This document shows, one piece after another, positions 1-11,662 of a stretch of DNA of 64,000 nt. Made by a program: the position numbers and the translations under genes. The stretch is taken from positions 62,001 through 126,000 of the forward strand of contig JAGTJN010000020.1 of NCBI GenBank assembly GCA_020747045.1. The letters run 5' to 3'. The notes beneath the pieces were generated by a model, which made no database searches, was not told the DNA's origin, and saw only the letters and a list, made by a program, of their open reading frames with translations. The stretch's first letter is position 1, and each line of letters begins with the position of its first letter. The stretch is from Phaeosphaeria sp. MPI-PUGE-AT-0046c. Lineage: Eukaryota; Ascomycota; Dothideomycetes; Pleosporales; Phaeosphaeriaceae.

Positions 1-140
1 ATCATTGTGTTCCCGTTGTGAGTGCACACCGCTTGCGCATACATTTCCAGCACGCTTAGTGCTTCGGAGAGAAGCGTGGGCCTTGTTCTTGTGACGTATG
101 CTCCGGAGCGTGATGACGAGTTGCTCTCGCGGATCACAAA

Positions 141-269
141 TCACCGGCCGTAACGCCAGAGATAGTATGCTGCGATTTGATCGAAAAAGGAATTGAGGTC
201 GAAGGCTTCGTAGAGGGCTTCGGTGAGGGAGCCGAGGCCGGATGCGCGGGCTGTGCATGAAGTGGTCAT
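141..269 (-). CDS. Possible 5' exon of a gene running off the left edge
   Basis: A short ATG-initiated frame on the minus strand reads about 42 residues, starting MTTSCTARASGLGSL and ending in LWRYGR before a stop. The composition is protein-like, and the codon just before the stop abuts a GTGATT that could be a weak splice donor, so this may be the first exon of a gene whose body lies left of position 1. I do not recognise the family. No promoter element or downstream exon can be confirmed, and it may be chance. Confidence 0.2.
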   Translation of the reverse strand: MTTSCTARASGLGSLTEALYEAFDLNSFFDQIAAYYLWRYGR

Positions 270-1554
270 GGTGGTTCTGGGAAGTTGTGTTCAGAGTAAT
301 TGAGATGGGATCGAATGTCGCACGCAAATCCAGTTGCAACTGCGAGATCTTATTTCGAGTACGTTAATTTCCTTTGTTGGTAATCATGGAGGAATTGCGA
401 GAACAAAGATGCGGTCGAGTTTGACGTGGTTGGCCAATGCTTTGTTCGATTGTACATTCCGTCTTGTCAGGGTCTTCGATCCCTTCCCAGCAGACTCCGC
501 CATGATCGTTACATAGAACAAAGCGATGTCCCTGGGTCTGTGTGTTTCATTGTTCACATTCTCCGCATTTGGGCAATGGTTAGCAAATGCTTTGTGTCAA
601 AGCGCGATTTGTGGCGGTCTCCGACCTTGAAGCTCGAGGACCAAGTCCCGAATGCTTGAAGCTGTCTGGTTCAATTCCTGGAACAGATCTGGATCTAATG
701 GAGGCATTAGCTCTTCGTATGGTCTCAGGGGTGCATGACAATATACCCACAACTCTAAATGCTGCTCAATTACTAGACCTTCCCCTTCTCTAAGCAACTG
801 TATTAAAAAACAAGCAAATCTGCGGTGTAGTGATGTTCACAGCTTCAAGATTAGGCAAGAAAAATTCTTCCATCAAACAGAAGCGTAGCAATGACATCTC
901 ACAGCTATATTTGGCTTTCAATCCATCGAGATTGAGTTTGTACCATCCCATATGTTCCTTTTGCTAGCATTCTCAGATAGCCAAGCAGCAAGGATGTGTC
1001 GATACTTCGATCCAAGCCATCCTTCTGGCGTTCCTGTTGATCTTCTCTAACCAATGCATCTGATAGAATACGGTGGAGAGGAAACGGCTTGTCCTCAGAG
1101 GATCTTTGACTATTATGTTTGCCGTTCAGCATACGCGATCTAACAATCGAACGTTTTCGTGCCGCTTGATCCACAACCATTAGACAATTGCTCCGTCCTG
1201 AATACTTGTTGCTCAAAAAACCCCTGATACTTTAAGGCACGAAGTTTTCCTAAGCCTTCAGCAGGAATTGCACTGTTATCTCATAGTCACTGACGTTGTT
1301 CAACGACCACCCGTGAGGTCGTTTGCGTCTTTAATTATGCATGACCCTGCCTAAGCCCACTGCAGATAAACTCTGGCCGCGTTGTACATTCACCATGGTG
1401 AAACCCGGAGCCTATATACTCTCACTTGTTTTCTTCCCCTCTACTCTATATTATCAACAGCAGCTCTATTGGATATCCTGCCTCACCAAACTACCCTCAA
1501 CACAACACACTATCTACAGCAGCGGAAAAAGCTCCACCGACATTACCAGTGTCA
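270..1554. other. Intergenic stretch, no supported gene
   Basis: Open frames here are short and start at TTG/GTG or lack family features. The only sensible signal is a TATA-like TATATAC at about 1413-1419, some 140 nt before the ATG of the next gene, which fits as its core promoter. Confidence 0.5.
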
Positions 1555-2880
1555 ATGGTAATGAAACTGGATCAACTCATAAGCCAAATCGAATTGGCAT
1601 ACAGCCATGGGAAACTCGACCAAACCCAGCTACTGGCCCATTCTTTACGGCTGCGCATACCGCCTTTTGCATCCACAGACGCTGAAGAAATACTGCGACG
1701 GCCTGTCATCGTTGGTATAGATGCGGAGTGGTTTGAGTATGACAAGTCCCGCATCACTGAGCTAGGATTGTCTGTTCTGCACACAGACACCGTCTGGCAT
1801 CTGGACTCTCCTTGGGATATCGTTCGGAAAATGCTCCATTTCCATGTTCGTATCATGGAAAACGCGCATCTCGTCAATTCCGAACTGTGCCCGGGGCATC
1901 CTGAGAAGTTTCAATTCGGTCAGACCACTTTCGCCAAGCAGTCAGAAGTCAAGGCCCTTCTGGAGTACGCATTCTCCCAGACAGACAAACGTGGACAACG
2001 ACTACCCGTGATCTTTGTTGGCCATGCTGTTGACAACGACATTCAGGTGATCAAGGAGCACTTTGGGTTCGACATCGACGCACAAGGAGTACTCGTGGCC
2101 ACTATCGACACTCAGGAGATGGCCAGAGAAGTAAGATTCGTCAATCCACCGGCGAAGATGCGACTCAGCCACCTAATGAGCAAATTCTGCATTGTCGAGA
2201 ATTACCTCCACAATGCTGGCAACGATGTCGTATGCACGATGATCGCAGCCGTACTCATGGCATGCTCCGACCCATTCCCAGACAATCACGCAAAGTCGTA
2301 TGCCGATTTCAAACAGCATGTGCTCGTCCAGGGCAGCCAAACTATTGCTGGCCAACCCGTGATGTCTCTGGGAAGCAGAGTCTTCTGCACAAATTGTCAC
2401 TCCTCTTCACACTTTGTCAAGCACTGCAACGCGCAACTTTGGTGTAGTTTCAGTCAGGGCCAAGCTGGGGGCGGAATCATTCTCCGCCCGCATGGCGACT
2501 TCTCATGCATCAAACTGGCAAAATGGCAGGCGGAGCAGAATACGAAAATGGCCCAAGACGCAGGAACGCAATCATCTCTGCTCTCGCCATCAGTATCTGC
2601 AGCTATCACAGCCTCGACATCGACAACACAACCGATGTCAATCGGAACTACCATCGTGCCCCAATTGGCACCCAACTCCACTCATAGTCACGAGACAGCA
2701 CCGGTGACTATACCGTCGTATCTTCAGCTCAGTATGCCGAGATATCCTTTCCCCTGCGCCTTGTGTATTGAGTCACTGGACCCAATGCAACACAAACCCC
2801 AACATGCATACAGTCATCTGGAAAAGGACTGTATCTATCGGCCGATGGGTAGTGCGCAGGGAACCGCCAGGAATCAGTAA
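1555..2880 (+). CDS. DEDDh exonuclease-like protein with CCHC zinc knuckle (Gfd2/YDR514C-like)
   Basis: Predicted 441-residue, single-exon protein. The open frame extends upstream to 1426, but that codon is TTG; the first ATG is 1555, with a second at 1561. The RNase H-like DEDDh core is visible: GIDAEWF (D56, E58), GHAVDND (D162) and HNAGND (H219, D224), so the metal-binding set looks complete. A zinc knuckle C278-x2-C281-x4-H286-x4-C291 follows, then a Ser/Thr-rich linker and a Cys-containing tail. The fold resembles the C-terminal domain of yeast Gfd2/YDR514C, which is tied to mRNA export or RNA biology. Cleavage of RNA or DNA is inferred from motifs only. A clear paralog sits at 47559-49043. 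Confidence 0.8.
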   Translation: MVMKLDQLISQIELAYSHGKLDQTQLLAHSLRLRIPPFASTDAEEILRRPVIVGIDAEWFEYDKSRITELGLSVLHTDTVWHLDSPWDIVRKMLHFHVRIMENAHLVNSELCPGHPEKFQFGQTTFAKQSEVKALLEYAFSQTDKRGQRLPVIFVGHAVDNDIQVIKEHFGFDIDAQGVLVATIDTQEMAREVRFVNPPAKMRLSHLMSKFCIVENYLHNAGNDVVCTMIAAVLMACSDPFPDNHAKSYADFKQHVLVQGSQTIAGQPVMSLGSRVFCTNCHSSSHFVKHCNAQLWCSFSQGQAGGGIILRPHGDFSCIKLAKWQAEQNTKMAQDAGTQSSLLSPSVSAAITASTSTTQPMSIGTTIVPQLAPNSTHSHETAPVTIPSYLQLSMPRYPFPCALCIESLDPMQHKPQHAYSHLEKDCIYRPMGSAQGTARNQ

Positions 2881-3550
2881 ACCATGTAGGCCTTGTTGCA
2901 GTAGAAATATATGAGTTGACTCTATTAGAATCGGAATGTATTTTCTTTGTGTTACCAGCTGCTCAGATAAGAGGATGTTCAGTAGTACATAGTGCTTTCA
3001 AAATGTAAAAACATCACAGAGTATAACTCATGAACTCGATCATCCTTCCATGTTGAATGAGTAAGGCTAATAGCCATCCATGGTGTTTGAATCCACTTGC
3101 GATGTCGTATAAGACTGAGCATGCCATTGAAACGGGCCAGAATATCGGAGGCAGTGGCAGTCACTCGCCAGGCGGCACTTCTTCCTACGAGGGCGTGATC
3201 CTTGAAAGCTCTTCTGTACTTCGTTTTGAAAGCTTCAGACGTTCTTCGCTGTGGTATTACGTTGGGAAAGTCAAAGAACGGTTGGTAATCGCTTTTGCTC
3301 CCTCAACAGCGTCTCAGGCAATCCACGGTCTAGATTTGACGGCTTAAAACGAGCAGGATGGAGTTAGAGCTACTCGACGGTTTAGCAATAATGATCTTCT
3401 GGCGTCACGTGGCGCCTTTAGCTCTCGTAATACTACATCTCCCCAGATTATGTGAGTTCACATCGTATCCCAATCTGCGCGAACTTGAAGTATAGCACAT
3501 GAGGCGATCTCGGCACAGTAATTGAAGTTTTTAAGACCAAAAGATATGAA
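2881..3550. other. Convergent intergenic region
   Basis: This lies between the 3' ends of the exonuclease gene and the GH3 gene. It presumably holds both 3' UTRs. One frame at 3057-3347 has no family features and no splice context; I see nothing else. Confidence 0.5.
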
Positions 3551-6175
3551 TTATGGATCCCACGACATTGCTTCAAGTATAATCTTCTGAACTTGTATAG
3601 CTTTCGTCGCAGACTCACCAAGGGTGAAGGTGTATTCGCCGGCGTCCACTGCCCATTTGCCCTTTTGTTCATCGTAGTAAGCAAAGTCTCGCGCTTTAAT
3701 TGAAAGCTTGACAGATTTTGTTTGTCCAACATCCAGTCTGGCTTTGCAGAATGCTGCGAGGGTTTTCAGGGGCTGATCTGTGCGGGCGCTTGAAGTTCCA
3801 ACATAAATTTGTACCAGAGCGCCACCGGATACAGGTCCCACGTTTGAGACATTGAGACCGACACAGAAAGATCCCGGGTTGACCAATTCTTGAGAGACCT
3901 CCATTGATCCGTACTCAAAGGATGTGTACGATAGGCCGAACCCGAATGGGAAATTGACCTTGTCACTCCCCAGTCTGTCAAAATGGCGGTAGCCAATGAA
4001 TACACCTTCTTCATAATTCACTTTGAGTTGACCATCGACATATTCTCCTGGAAAATTGCCATGAGCGGGTGCGTCGTGAATGTGTTTTGGGAAGGTTGTT
4101 GGCAATCGGCCTTCCGGATTTACGGCACCAGTGAGTATATCAGCCATAGCGTTGCCACATTCTTGGCCCGAGAACCAAGCTTGCACAATACCCTTGACAT
4201 CATCCAACCAGGGCATTGAGATGGCAACACCTGTTGAGTTGACCACTATCGTGTTCTTGTTCACCGCAGCCACGGCGGATACAAGCTCATTCTGGTTTCT
4301 GGGAAGGTTGAACGAGTCTTGATCACGGCCTTCTGTTTCCCACTGAGGGTCATGGCCAGTGAAAACGATTGCTAAGTCTGCCTCCTTCGCGACCCGCACC
4401 GCTTCGCCTCGAAGATCAGCATCATGAACGGACTCGAGTGAAAATCCGACGCGTACGCCACTTCGACCTTCAAGAATCTCAAGTCCAATCTTAACGGGAG
4501 GATTGCTGCGGATGCGGAGTCGATATGTCTTTCCTGCAACAAAACTATGCTTGATCTCCTCTTCAGGTGCCGCAAGAAATAATGATCCCATAGGATCACT
4601 GCAGTTGCTCTTTTGCTCAAAAACAATCTCGCCATCGACGGACACGGTCGTTGGGCCTAGTCCAGAACAAGCTATATAATGCGTCCCAGTCTCGGATGGT
4701 GTGAAGTCTCCGACAATCTCCAAAGCCTTCCAGAAAGACTCATTCGAGCCCAGGGGAGAGTATGCAGAATTTGGATAGCCATGCAAAGTGGAAACAGCAT
4801 CAAATTTGCCGTCCTCAAACAAGAGTCGAGTAAAGCCTGGCTGTCCGTCTAGTCCAACTACACGACCGCATATGTCTTCTTTCTGGATTGGTGGTAAGAG
4901 ACGTTCTCGATGCGCGCCTTTGGCAAAAGTAAACTCAACGGTATCACCAAGTGCTGAATGTAGTCCCTCCCAGGGTGTGACCTTGTAGTATGCGTTCACA
5001 CTAGCACTGCCTCCTCCATGCGCCATGGAATCTTTCGCAAATCCGATGAGTGCGATCTTCCTTCCTTTGAGGCTTTCTTTTTCCAGTGGTAGAACATTCG
5101 CCTCGTTCTTCAGGAGCACCATCCCTTTAGCTCCAGCATCGCGAATCAACGAGCGGTGTTCTGGCTTGTCGCCAAAAGGCTGATAAGCACTCATGTCAAC
5201 TGAGTCTTCCAGAGCTTTCAATTTGAAAACCCAAGTCAACACTTCCCTCACACGATCATCGATGGCACTTTCTGAAACTTTTCCTTCCTTCACTTCTTTC
5301 AGTACACGATCGATCTTACGGATCCTGGGAGGTCCTGGCATCTCGAGATCGAGACCCGTATTTAAGGCATCGGAGACGGAGTTGGTGCCACCCCAATCAC
5401 TCATGACGAGGCCATTCCAACCCCAAGCACCTCTCAACACATCTTGAAGCAACCAGGGGTGGCTGTCACAGTGCGTTCCATTGACGAGATTATACGCTGT
5501 CATGATAGCCCAGGGCTGAGATTCCTTGATAGCAATCTCAAAAGGCCGAAGATAGATCTCGCGTAGCGCGCGTTCGCTTATGATTCCATCAACAGTCGTT
5601 CTCTGCGTCTCTTGCTCGTTGGCAACGAAGTGCTTAATAGTGGCCGACACTCCCAGAGATTGCAGACCCTGGATTACCTGTGATGACAATTTACCAGTGA
5701 GGAAAGGATCTTCGCTATAACTCTCGAAATTGCGCCCACCCAACGGGTGTCGATGCATACATACGGTCGGACCGAGTATGCATTGCGCACCTTTGTGTCG
5801 AGCTTCTACCGCCAGGGCCTCTCCCATCCGCCTTGCGATATCGACATCAAAGGTTGATGCTACACTGCAGGTGGCTGGAAAGCATGCTGAGCGGATGTCC
5901 TTGTCCACGGCCGCTGCTCGTACTCCATTTGGGCCATCTGCAGTCTTGTCTTCTTAGTAACCTAGCCTGAGATATACGTTATCTATACTGACTTTTATTG
6001 AAGGGACTCCCTTCTCAGGAATGGCTGCTGTCGCTGAGAAGGTTCCTCCAGCAAGAAGGCTTATCTACAGTAAGTTAGTGTGCAGTACACGACGAGCTTT
6101 GATACAATCGGTGTATACCTTCTCTTGGAGGGTCAGGGTGCTGAGAACAGCGTTAACGTCGAATGCAGCAGCCAT
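3551..6175 (-). CDS. Intracellular GH3 beta-glucosidase with PA14 insert
   Basis: Three exons (6119-6175, 5993-6064, 3551-5944) give 840 residues; both introns (54 and 48 nt) close in phase. Splicing restores the GH3 N-terminus, ISLLAGGTF, then GVPSIK joined to TADGPNGVR. Further landmarks are IKHFVANEQE (about residue 146), the nucleophile Asp226 in VMSDWGGT, a PA14-like region around 400-530, the WETEGRDQDSFNLP segment with the likely acid/base Glu, and a C-terminal fibronectin-III-like domain. There is no signal peptide, so it should hydrolyse imported beta-glucosides in the cytosol. It is divergent from the GFA gene and heads the putative aromatic/glucoside cluster. The exact aglycone is unknown. 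Confidence 0.93.
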
Positions 6176-6687
6176 CACAATGTGTGATGTACTATTCGGC
6201 CAACAATCCTCGTTGGTATGAAGACGCAGTGAGCAAGTTAGTGTGAGATTCTCAGTACGCTGGATGCATTACACCCACCTAGGAACAAGACGAAGACCGA
6301 GTTTTCCGCGTAACGACATGCTATCCTATCAAGCACTTGGGCCTACTTCGGACCCAACTGGCGAATGTGGGGTCCCCGACCGTACCCGACGCGATGCTAT
6401 GACTAGTACGTACTCGTGGCGAGGCACGCACGGCGACCCACTCACCGACTCTAGCATTGAGCCACGAATTTGCCGATCGGTTCCGCTTCACGTTCCGATT
6501 CGGGGACCATCTTCCGGAAACGCTGCTCCGAGTTGTAGTGGAAATCTATTATCAGTTTGCTCCAAGAGAATTCGGAATCGAAAGATGTGTGTGCTACTCA
6601 AGAAAAGTAGAGATGGAACAAGTAGTATTAAGACGACCTTATTCGAATATTCCAGAGTTGAGCGTCTGCATGTCAACATTGCAGACC
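6176..6687. promoter_or_regulatory. Divergent promoter of GH3 and GFA genes
   Basis: This 512-bp region lies between two divergent starts and is likely a shared promoter. A 9-bp sequence GGTCCCCGA (6371-6379) occurs again as its exact reverse complement TCGGGGACC (6500-6508). Several CGG/CCG triplets surround it, as expected for Zn2Cys6 control, but no spacing is repeated clearly. Confidence 0.35.
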
Positions 6688-7227
6688 ATGCCTGCCCCAT
6701 ATTATGGAGAATGTCTTTGCGGTGATGTTCACGTGACCATCCCTTCAGAACCACAAGCCATTATGACATGCGCTTGTGATCACTGCCGCAAGAATGCCGG
6801 TGGTACCCATCAGGTTGTATGTTTAGATGATGGTCGAGGACTCTGAACCGTTATGCTGATCGCGCGTCTCGTAGATCGGCAAATTTCTCTCACGAGGTGT
6901 AGAGATCAAGGGGCAAGACAGCATTGCGACCTTTCACCACAGCGATACTGGCAGTGGATCTCCAAAGCAAAAGCACTTTTGTCAAAAATGCGGAGTCACC
7001 TTGTGGACGGTCCCGGCATCCGCGACTGGGACACATTTGATGGTCCGCACTGCTATCCTGCATGGCGGGTAAGTCAACTGGTCGGGAACCCTCCTCGCAG
7101 CGTGAAGGCTGACGTGCTCGATCTTAGACTCGAGCTTCGACCGGCTGGCGAGCTGTACACAAAGCACCGCCCTATATGGGCAAGGCCAATTGAGGGCGCC
7201 GCACAATGGGAGAAAGCCCGCCATTGA
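6688..7227 (+). CDS. GFA (glutathione-dependent formaldehyde-activating)/CENP-V domain protein
   Basis: Three small exons (6688-6816, 6875-7068, 7128-7227) give a 140-residue protein; introns are 58 and 59 nt with donors GTATGT and GTAAGT. The Mss4-like zinc fold is recognisable: GECLCG, then TCACDHCRKNAGG, FCQKCGVTLWT in exon 2, and the family tail ELYTKHRPIWARPIEGA in exon 3. Family members bind zinc and are described as activating formaldehyde via glutathione, though most fungal members are uncharacterised. Its position beside aromatic catabolism genes would suit removing formaldehyde from O-demethylation, or another glutathione-dependent step; this is inference. The first donor could instead be GTTGTA three bases earlier, removing one Val. 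Confidence 0.87.
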
Positions 7228-7619
7228 CGGCCACTGCTGTTCTTTCACTTGCAGCCTGGCGCGTGAGACGAAAAGTGAATGGACTCGTACTGTGCAGCGT
7301 TTCGTAAACATAACATAATAGGGACCATTGTTAGTCGAAGTACGTAGCGGTGTGCGGAGACGTCAGGCATCGGCAGAGTCGTTCGTGACTAGCAGTGTTG
7401 ACCTAATTTGGGCCAGGGTCTCTTCCGTCGGAGCAATTTCGAAGCGAAAGAGGGGTCTCCACTCTCGGATCATAAATATTGTTGCTCGCGCAACGTTCCG
7501 TTCGGAACACACACCGTCAACACACTGTCCTCTTATTCCGTTTCATGCAACGTGCATCATTCTTCTGGGCCTGTACCAACCCTGCCCAAGCTGCTTCGGA
7601 TGGTGCCTAGCTTTTCTCG
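7228..7619. promoter_or_regulatory. Promoter region of the first Zn2Cys6 regulator
   Basis: This 392-bp region between co-directional genes carries two adjoining interrupted palindromes at 7481-7508, annotated separately. I see no coding potential in it. Confidence 0.4.
7481..7508. promoter_or_regulatory. Two adjacent palindromes upstream of the Zn2Cys6 regulator
   Basis: GTTGC-TCGC-GCAAC (7481-7494) is directly followed by GTTCCG-TT-CGGAAC (7495-7508). The second contains an everted CCG-N2-CGG pair, the kind of triplet arrangement Zn2Cys6 dimers can read. It lies about 112 bp before the regulator's ATG, so autoregulation is possible. Binding is inference. Confidence 0.35.
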
Positions 7620-10150
7620 ATGGAGCCATCCGCGCCGCGTACAAAAAGAGTCAAGATAGATGTTGCTTGCGATACATGTCGATCACGTAAAGTGAAATGC
7701 GATGGTGCACGACCAGGTGAGCATTGCTTGGCGTGACTTTGGCCAATTCCCATCCAATGTGCCATCAAGAGTAGCATGTTTCCGAGTGTTGTATCACTCA
7801 AGCCGCATTTGACATTCACCCATTCTTGCTCCGATCGCATAAGCTTGCATACGCATTCCATGTCAACAATGGACAATAATAACCTTTATTAGCATGTAGT
7901 AATTGCACTCGGAAGCTCGAACTGCGGAACCACTGCAACTACAGCCACAACACCAGCCTGTTAGCAGCGCGTCAATCACATTCGTCAGCCCCGGGTCAGC
8001 TAGGGCAGGGCCCGCTTAATCCTGTAGCTCCGAGCCCAACACAGATGTATGGTCATGGACAGCGACCATCAGATTACGCACAAGAGACAACAGCCACGAA
8101 CTCTGGTGGGCCTGCCTATCCGCGGCTTGCCCCAAGAAGCAATGTCGACACGGCCACATCAGGTGCAATCCAATCTCCAACCGGAACCTTACACAGTAGA
8201 GCCACAGAAGATGGTTCAGCAAAATTAAGGTCGGTCGGTGTGAATGCACTTAGTCCATCGATCATAGATTCCATGACAGCAGTGCCGGATGAAGGGACCA
8301 GTACACATGAGTTCTTCGGTAGTAGTAGCGCAGGGTCCTTCACTACGCAAATCAAGAAAGCCCTCGATGCACGTTTGGGTAAAGCCGGCTCTGCAGGGCC
8401 AAGTAGACCTGAACAACGCTTTACAAGCAATCCGCAATCGACATACATCCGACGCGCTGCACCAATTGATGCCAACTATGTTCTACCCGCCCGTAGGCAA
8501 GCTGATCATCTCATGGTGCTCTATTGGCAATATGTAGATCCTCTGTACCCGTTTCTAAACAGGACCGAGTTTGAGAAGACGTACCACGCTATATTCGCTG
8601 GCACAGCTACAGATGTTGAAGAACACGTTTTTGTGGCTACGTTGAATGTTATATTTGCGCTTTCCGCCCAACTAGCGGAGTCATCTACCCCAGAACAAAG
8701 AGATGAGATGAGCGGCGAGTTTTTCCAAAGAGCTCAAGAATTACTACCACTCAATATCTGGCTCTCTGGCACGATTGAGCAGGTCCAGTACTTGTTGTTG
8801 ATCAGCCAGTATCTGCAAAGCACCGATCATCCTCATCAAACCTGGATGACAGTTGGCTCTGCTGTTCGTATTGCGCAAGGCCTCGGTATGCATCTACCAG
8901 CGGCTTCTGCGAAACACTCTTCATTGAATGACCGTGAGCTGTATCGTCGAATATGGCATGGCTGTGTGTTGATGGATCGGTAAGTCCACGATTTCTGGGG
9001 TCTTGGCCAAAGTCGTGCTAATTAATAAAGTGTCGTCGCTGTCACACACGGCAGGCCAGCGATGATTCCATCTCATGTCGCCCAAAAGGTTCCACTCCCG
9101 CTGATTGCACCATCTTCCAACGGTAATGGTGGGGTTGGCATATTGGGTAACCCAGAGACCCATGCGTCGTTCTTCGTCAAATCGGTAGAATTATACGAAA
9201 TCATGTATCGAACCATATTAGCAGTGTACAACAGCGATGGTGGGCCACGTCCCAAGTGCGTCGCGGATCCTCATAATCGCGATATCTGCGCCGATGACGA
9301 GGATATTTCGATTGTGATCCAACTCGATGGATCTTTGCGGAAGTGGAAACAAAATCTTCCCGAGTATCTGAAAATCATCTGCTCCACGCAAAGACAGATG
9401 ATTGTCCACCGTCAGGCTGTAATATTGCATATTCGGTAAGCACATGCAAACGCGATGATTAGACCACTGTTTGCTAAAAACCGTGATCCTAGATTTTTGC
9501 ACGCGCGGCTACTCCTGTTGAGACCTTTCCTCACTAGGTTCTGCATCGCTCAGTCATCGGAATCTCCCGATCACTACGACAGCCTACAAAGTCGTGTCAT
9601 TGAACAGTCTGCCTCGCTGTGCGTCGATACTGCCAAGGATCTGATCTCCGTTCTTCTGGAATATCAGACAGATGATGGCACTGTGGGTCTTCTACCTGCA
9701 TGGTGGTACCGAGTTTACTATGTGTATACCGCAGCGACCGTGCTCATAGCTGCAAACCTCCGACCCGAGACTTTCCCTGCCACCGTACTCGGCACTGCTT
9801 GGAGCCAGTCTATGTCTGTGCTCAAAGCTCACGAGAAATTTGGTCACTCCGCGCGCAGGTGCGTGGCAGCGTTGCATATGCTATCTTCCAAGATTCTACA
9901 AGATAGTCACGGAGCGGTTTCCGGTGCATCATCAAGAGCAGGAACAGCAAGAGTGAACGGCGAAGATGGCATAGCGCCGCCAGCACAACATGACTTCAAC
10001 TCAAACTTGCTATTGCAACCTGTGGATGAATTTCCTTTTGCATTCGACGACTTTGATCAGCTCCAGGTGGGCGACTTCGATTTTGACACGACCAATCTGG
10101 CATGGCTCAACGACATGCACACTGCATGGGGCTTACTGAATGAAAGATGA
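7620..10150 (+). CDS. Zn2Cys6 transcription factor with fungal-specific regulatory domain
   Basis: Four exons (7620-7716, 7893-8979, 9031-9435, 9493-10150) give 748 residues with every junction in phase. The Zn2Cys6 cluster spans the first intron: CDTCRSRKVKC in exon 1 and CSNC...C in exon 2, spacing C-x2-C-x6-C-x6-C-x2-C-x9-C. The fungal_trans domain starts near residue 230 (YWQYVDPLYPF) and includes VVAVTHGRPAMIPS, which is restored by splicing intron 2. The C-terminus is acidic, as in activation domains. Intron 1 is unusually long for this window (176 nt). It sits between the GFA gene and the ring-cleavage pair, so it is a good candidate for their regulator; the ligand is unknown. Confidence 0.92.
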
Positions 10151-10223
10151 ACATTTGATGGAAACTAGAGGAATAATTATCTGTCAAAGTCTATGATATC
10201 ACAAGAAACGCGCCACTGAACTT

Positions 10224-11155
10224 CTATTTGTCAAACACCATCTTGTTCTTAACAGCGCCCAGCTTTGTAATGCTGACCTCAACAACATCGCCATCGTTCA
10301 AGTACTTCGGCTCCTTCATGCCCATTGCAACACCAGACGGTGTACCCGTAAGAATGATTGTACCTGCTTCTATAGTCGTTCCCTGACTAATGAAGCTCAC
10401 AATGTCCTCGACACCGAAGAGCAGGTCGCCAGTGCTTGTATTTTGGCGCTCTTCACCATTGACAAGTGTGCGCAGCTGCAAATCCGACGCATTGCCAACT
10501 ATGGCCGGAGACACGAGCATGGGACTTAGGGGTGCGAATTTGTCGAACCCTTTGCTGAAACACCACTGAGGTACGCCGCCGGCCTTCTTGGGATCACGTT
10601 GCCATGCTCTTGCAGATACATCGTTTGCAGCACAGTAGCCAGCGATGTATGAGAGAGCGTCGCACTTGGGAATGTCTTTGCCAGTTTTGCCAATTACAAC
10701 GGCCAGTTCACCTTCATAGTCAACTGTGCCATCTTGAGCAATCTTGGGGATGGGAACGTCTCCTTCGTGCCCAGTAACACATGTGGAAGGCTTAATGAAG
10801 ACGGAAGGATATGGCGGTGGTGTGCGGCCTCCCTCTTTGACTATCAATAAATTTAGCATCATGCAGAGTAGTTATGCATGGCGTCCATACTGTGTGCTTG
10901 ATAATTGAGGCCAATGCATCGAATGATTGGGACATCCGAGGGCTTGAACAAATTTGACAATGCCTTCACGTGAATCTTGTCGCCCTTGACGGTCGCAGAA
11001 GTTGGAGTTTCGCCCTTGTATTCAATGGCGTAAAGTTCGTTTTTGGATAGTCGTTCGGTAAGCTCCTGCTCCGATTCGACGCAGGGTTCACCAAAAGTTT
11101 CTTGGTCGTTATCGTCTACGATGCGAATGAGTCGGGCCCATGGTGAAGATGACAT
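10224..11155 (-). CDS. Fumarylacetoacetate hydrolase-family protein (fumarylpyruvate hydrolase candidate)
   Basis: Two exons (10891-11155, 10224-10840) with a 50-nt phase-1 intron give 293 residues. Splicing restores CIGLNYQAHIKEGGRTPPPY, a hallmark of the FAA-hydrolase family. Other motifs are VFIKPST, VDYEGELAVVIGK with acidic metal ligands, GYCAANDVSARAWQ and ILTGTPSGVAMG. The open frame upstream of 11155 begins at a non-ATG codon, so the ATG giving MSSSPWARL is chosen. FAA enzymes cleave acylpyruvates or decarboxylate oxaloacetate. Divergence from a gentisate-dioxygenase-like gene makes fumarylpyruvate or maleylpyruvate hydrolysis to pyruvate plus a dicarboxylate the likely role. Confidence 0.9.
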
Positions 11156-11662
11156 TGTGGCTGTTCTTGATTTCGAGGCTCGAAAAGCGATTGGAATGTT
11201 TGTGAGAAAGATTAAACCAACGCTCTTTTCGACATTTAATTTGGAAATGATGTTCATCAGGTGTTGTCGGTATGGAGGTGGTACTAGTAAGTGACCAATT
11301 GGAAACTGGTCCGAGCAGGAAGATATCTCATTCGTCGATCGTGGGGCGCACGGAACCATCGACCTCAAAAGGAGGGAAATGTTGGCTAGGCGCGCACCGA
11401 TCACCCGAGGCTTGAAACATGACCATGTGGAACGATACCGAGGTGGGCGTATAGATGCATTTGTGCCCGAGGGGTTGACATTACTGGAGGGCCTGTTTCT
11501 CCACATCCCCTCCTCGTATACACCTGCTAGTTGTTCAAAAAAGTTGGACCATTATTTATTCGAGTTCTTTGAGGGGCTCTCACAACCGGAATTCCAATTA
11601 AAAGATAATTGAGTCCGTCTTCAAAAGTACAGACACCGTGATTACGCAGAAATTTGGCAGCC
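11156..11662. promoter_or_regulatory. Divergent promoter of FAA hydrolase and dioxygenase
   Basis: This 507-bp bidirectional promoter contains CCGAGG three times on the same strand, at 11405-11410, 11438-11443 and 11467-11472, spaced 33 and 29 bp. Such half-sites could bind a Zn2Cys6 factor. Translations from this segment lack family features. Confidence 0.4.

Noticed and set aside
597..797. Minus-strand frame of 66 codons
   Set aside because: No ATG context, splice partner or family motif; treated as chance.
905..1216. Minus-strand frame of 103 codons
   Set aside because: Starts with TTG and shows no domain or conserved pattern.
1426..1554. N-terminal extension of the first DEDDh protein
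   Set aside because: It begins at a TTG codon and overlaps the TATA/leader region; nuclear genes here start at ATG, so 1555 was used.
11156..11506. N-terminal extension of the FAA-family hydrolase
   Set aside because: Opens at a non-ATG codon, lies in the divergent promoter, and the ATG at 11155 gives the normal family length.
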